From an uncultured Lachnospiraceae bacterium (lineage in GTDB: Bacteria > Bacillota > Clostridia > Lachnospirales > Lachnospiraceae), in contig CACZNZ010000449.1 in NCBI GenBank assembly GCA_902782625.1, forward strand, positions 1-8,251: DNA of 8,251 nt, given 5' to 3'. This document shows positions 6,169 through 8,251 of the stretch, piece by piece. Each line of letters opens with the position of its first letter. Positions within the stretch are counted from its first letter, which is position 1. Under the pieces are notes generated by a model. It was not told where the DNA came from. It was given only the letters and a program-made list of their open reading frames with translations, and ran no database searches. A program made the translations under genes and the position numbers.

Positions 6169-6801
6169 TTATCCGAGTGCTTTGATCCACGCATCTGCAA
6201 GCTGTTTCATTCCATTTTTATTCGGATGAACCCCATCGATGGTATCATAAGGAGGTTCTGCGGCCAGGTCTGCCAGACAAAGAGACTCTTCCCTGGCTAT
6301 TTTTTTAATAATATCCGAATAGACTTTGCCTGATATTCTTCCATCTATATTGAGAAAGAACTGTTCTACCGGATCCACCTCCTGCCCTTCCGGCAGAGTG
6401 GAACACCAGATTTCAGCTTTCGGGTAAATCTCTTTGATTCTGCGGATCATCAGCCGATAGCTTTCCTCAAACTCCTGAGGATGCACCCCAAAAGCCCAGT
6501 CGTTGCATCCTATGGCAATGAGAATCACATCCGGAGACTTGTTCTGACCCAGAGAACTGATGCGGCCGAAATCTGTACCGGAAGAGGCCAGTGCGCCTGC
6601 CACCAGACTTCCTGCCATGGAATTATTATATCCAAGCTCTCCGTCCTGGCTGCGTATCACCTGCATCCACCAGGTGTCACCCACCTCTCTGATTCCGGTT
6701 TCCGCAGCCATGCTTCTGTCAAAGAACACCGCTCTGGCCGGAGTGTATCCTTCAAATGTACTGATGGAATCTCCCAGAATCGAAAACACTTTACATTTCA
6801 T
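6169..6801 (-). CDS. SGNH/GDSL-family hydrolase
   Basis: A 210-residue cytosolic-looking esterase/lipase-fold protein with all four SGNH blocks: nucleophile Ser12 in ILGDSIST (8-15), oxyanion Gly64 in NNSMAGSLV, Asn100 in GCNDW (98-102), and the Asp189-x-x-His192 pair in DGVHPNKNG. The family cleaves ester bonds in acyl lipids, thioesters or acetylated sugars; the substrate here is unknown. There is no signal peptide. The ATG at 6801 follows the degV stop codon after only 2 nt, and its ribosome binding site (GGGAAG-type) lies inside the degV 3' end, so the two are probably translationally coupled. No clear terminator is seen after it, so some read-through into ilvE is possible. Confidence 0.92.
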   Translation of the reverse strand: MKCKVFSILGDSISTFEGYTPARAVFFDRSMAAETGIREVGDTWWMQVIRSQDGELGYNNSMAGSLVAGALASSGTDFGRISSLGQNKSPDVILIAIGCNDWAFGVHPQEFEESYRLMIRRIKEIYPKAEIWCSTLPEGQEVDPVEQFFLNIDGRISGKVYSDIIKKIAREESLCLADLAAEPPYDTIDGVHPNKNGMKQLADAWIKALG

Positions 6802-6803
6802 AA

Positions 6804-7688
6804 TTATTTCTTCTTCCCTTCTTTCACATTAAAGGAAACACCGACAACTTTCGGGCCGGCATTGGCAGCAACTTCCGAACCGATCTGGTAGCTTTCCGTC
6901 GGTCCATAACCCAGTTTATCCGTCATATACCTGGTCATTTCTTCCCCAAGCGCATAATCGGATCCATAGACAATCTGATATTCCCCATCCGGCTCCATCT
7001 CTGAGAGAACCATTTTGGCAAGTTTGGAGACTACCTTTTTTTCACCACGGCACTTGGTTGCCGTGGAAATCTCATGATCCCATATCTTCATGATCGGCTT
7101 AATTCCGATCTTATCTCCAAGAAATGCCGCAGCACTGGGAATTCTTCCCGACCTTCCGGCATACTGAAGATTATAGATTGCAAAATATACTCTTCTTCTG
7201 TCTAATTCCTTCTCGATATAAGCCCGGATTTCCGATGCAGACAGGCCTTCCTGAAGCATCTTTCCTGCATTCAGCACCGTATGTCCGTATCCACAGCAGT
7301 AGCTTTTTCCGTCATAGGTGTAAATGTGGATCTTCCCCTCACATTCCGGATGCTCCTCCAAAAGCATATCGATAGCCATCAGGGAATTTCCGTAGGTTGC
7401 AGACCCTTCCCCATTGATCAGAACAAGGATCAGATCCGTGTATCCCTGTTTATAATAATCATAATACATTTCCATAAATCGATAGGAAGTAATCTGTGAA
7501 GTCTTTGGAATCTCATTCGGATGATCTTCCATCATCTGATAAAATTCTTCCGCGTTGAAATCCTGTCTGCAGACATATTCCTTATCACCGAGTACTACTG
7601 TAAATGATATTACATCCACATCATACTTCTGCTGAAGATCCTGCGGGATGTCACTCGCCGAATCTGTAATTATTCTCACTTTACTCAT
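6804..7688 (-). CDS. DegV family (FakB-like) fatty-acid-binding protein
   Basis: A 294-residue protein of the DegV/FakB family. Such proteins bind a fatty acid and present it to a FakA kinase for phosphorylation; some DegV proteins have unknown partners. The N-terminus VRIITDSASDIP (4-15) is the family signature. KTSQIT (62-67) matches the acyl-binding loop. The usual S-G-T-Y motif appears as GSATYGNS (95-102). AGRSGRIPSAAAFLGDKIGIKPIM is the conserved C-terminal-domain block. I start at 7688, not the longer in-frame ATG at 7733, because the family signature begins there, AAAGGG lies 11 nt upstream, and the consensus promoter places the transcript start at about 7729, downstream of the longer candidate. 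It is coupled to the SGNH gene. No FakA gene is in the window. Confidence 0.94.
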   Translation of the reverse strand: MSKVRIITDSASDIPQDLQQKYDVDVISFTVVLGDKEYVCRQDFNAEEFYQMMEDHPNEIPKTSQITSYRFMEMYYDYYKQGYTDLILVLINGEGSATYGNSLMAIDMLLEEHPECEGKIHIYTYDGKSYCCGYGHTVLNAGKMLQEGLSASEIRAYIEKELDRRRVYFAIYNLQYAGRSGRIPSAAAFLGDKIGIKPIMKIWDHEISTATKCRGEKKVVSKLAKMVLSEMEPDGEYQIVYGSDYALGEEMTRYMTDKLGYGPTESYQIGSEVAANAGPKVVGVSFNVKEGKKK

Positions 7689-7735
7689 AAATCTCAGTTC
7701 CCTTTCTCCCTGTTTACAAGAAACTTCTACCAAAG

Positions 7736-7764
7736 ATTATAATAAAGCACCATACCAATGTCAA
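7736..7764 (-). promoter_or_regulatory. Perfect consensus sigma-A promoter of degV
   Basis: On the minus strand TTGACA (7764-7759), exactly 17 nt, then TATAAT (7741-7736): both hexamers match the consensus at every position. The start is predicted near 7729, with a leader of about 41 nt. High basal transcription of the degV-SGNH pair is expected unless a repressor acts. Confidence 0.88.
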
Positions 7765-7786
7765 TCTCTGTCGTGAAATATCATGA

Positions 7787-7815
7787 TTGCTATCTTGCGT
7801 TAAAAATGTTATTCT
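7787..7815 (+). promoter_or_regulatory. Possible promoter of the MtnK-like kinase gene
   Basis: TTGCTA (7787-7792), a 17-nt spacer ending in TGT (TGn extension), and TATTCT (7810-7815). Each hexamer matches the consensus at 4 of 6 positions. The -35 boxes of this promoter and the divergent degV promoter are about 22 nt apart, so a regulator bound between them could touch both. Confidence 0.5.
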
Positions 7816-7850
7816 AATAGCAGATATAGTCAGCATAAAGGAGTGATTCC

Positions 7851-8251
7851 ATGATAGTCATAACAAAAGATAACATTATTTCTTATATGAAAGAACATTT
7901 GCCGGAATTTGACGACTCACAGCCTGTTACCGTTTCCGTGATGGGAGAAGATCCTGATGCGGATGAAGGCGAAGGCGACGGTCATGTGAACATTGTCTAT
8001 AAAGTTATAAGCCCTGTAAAAAGCTATGTCCTAAAACAGGGACTCAGTGATAATGGCGCTAAGCACGGTAAAGTCTCCGTCGCTTCCTATCGTAACGAAA
8101 CAGAATGCGATACCATGAAGATTCTCCATTCCATCGTTCCGGAATATGTTCCGGAGATCATCTTCCAGGATCGGGAAAACCATATCTTTATCATGGATTT
8201 TATCGAGAATCTCAAGGCGGTTCGTTTTCAACTGATCAAGGAAAACCAGAT
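7851..8251 (+). CDS. Methylthioribose kinase-like (APH-fold) kinase, N-terminal part (cut by right edge)
   Basis: 133 complete codons run from the ATG at 7851 to the window edge with no stop, so the catalytic C-terminal lobe is missing. AAGGAG (7838-7843) lies 7 nt upstream. The visible N-lobe has a nucleotide-binding loop GDGHVNIVYKV (42-52), the ATP-contacting lysine in YVLKQGL (Lys62), then an ETE-containing helix and a VPEYVPEIIFQDRENHIFIM stretch with an acidic hinge. This order resembles S-methyl-5-thioribose kinase (MtnK: GDGNLNLVF, then VKQALP), which phosphorylates methylthioribose in methionine salvage. Other phosphotransferases of the aminoglycoside/choline kinase fold remain possible, because the catalytic Asp and substrate site are off the window. 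An acidic stretch at 33-43 (EDPDADEGEGD) just before the loop is unusual. Confidence 0.75.
   Translation, partial: MIVITKDNIISYMKEHLPEFDDSQPVTVSVMGEDPDADEGEGDGHVNIVYKVISPVKSYVLKQGLSDNGAKHGKVSVASYRNETECDTMKILHSIVPEYVPEIIFQDRENHIFIMDFIENLKAVRFQLIKENQ

Overview
The window looks like a chromosomal segment of a Clostridia-type Firmicute, most likely from the Lachnospiraceae or a close relative. The signs are AGGAGG-type ribosome binding sites, sigma-A promoters (one a perfect TTGACA-17-TATAAT), short U-tailed terminators, a 6S RNA with the Bacillus-type pRNA template, a DUF5662 protein, DegV and HPr paralogs, and housekeeping genes of moderate GC. No insertion sequence, phage gene, CRISPR array, tRNA or rRNA was seen. 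It reads as ordinary core genome with a few unusual details.

Layout from left to right. Positions 1-437 (minus) hold the N-terminal part of a YihY/BrkB-type membrane protein that runs off the left edge. Positions 467-684 (minus) hold no protein gene but carry a convincing 6S RNA gene with its own promoter and intrinsic terminator. Positions 763-1401 (minus) encode a DUF5662 protein with an HD-like pattern of His and Asp residues. A 129-bp divergent promoter region then leads into the plus-strand operon queD-queE-folE-queC (1531-3930). It encodes the whole route from GTP to preQ0, the 7-deazaguanine precursor of queuosine. The operon ends in a bidirectional terminator that lies partly inside the last queC codons and also serves the convergent minus-strand gene.

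From 3963 to 7688 everything is on the minus strand. Read in transcription order there is degV (fatty-acid-binding family) with an SGNH/GDSL hydrolase starting 2 nt after it; then ilvE (branched-chain aminotransferase) followed 26 nt later by an MBL-fold metal-dependent hydrolase; then a single-domain HPr-like protein with its own promoter. The HPr keeps His15 and Ser46 but has Glu in place of Arg17. At 7851 a divergent plus-strand gene begins, the N-terminal part of a kinase resembling methylthioribose kinase, cut by the right edge.

How the genes work together: only the que operon is a self-contained pathway. FolE makes dihydroneopterin triphosphate, QueD converts it to carboxytetrahydropterin, QueE contracts the ring to carboxydeazaguanine and QueC makes preQ0. 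Later steps (preQ0 reduction, Tgt, QueA, epoxyqueuosine reduction) are not in this window. I found no clearly new multi-gene system. The best items for a second look are the 6S RNA and its position just ahead of yihY, the Arg17-to-Glu HPr paralog, the DegV-SGNH coupling, and the DUF5662 protein.
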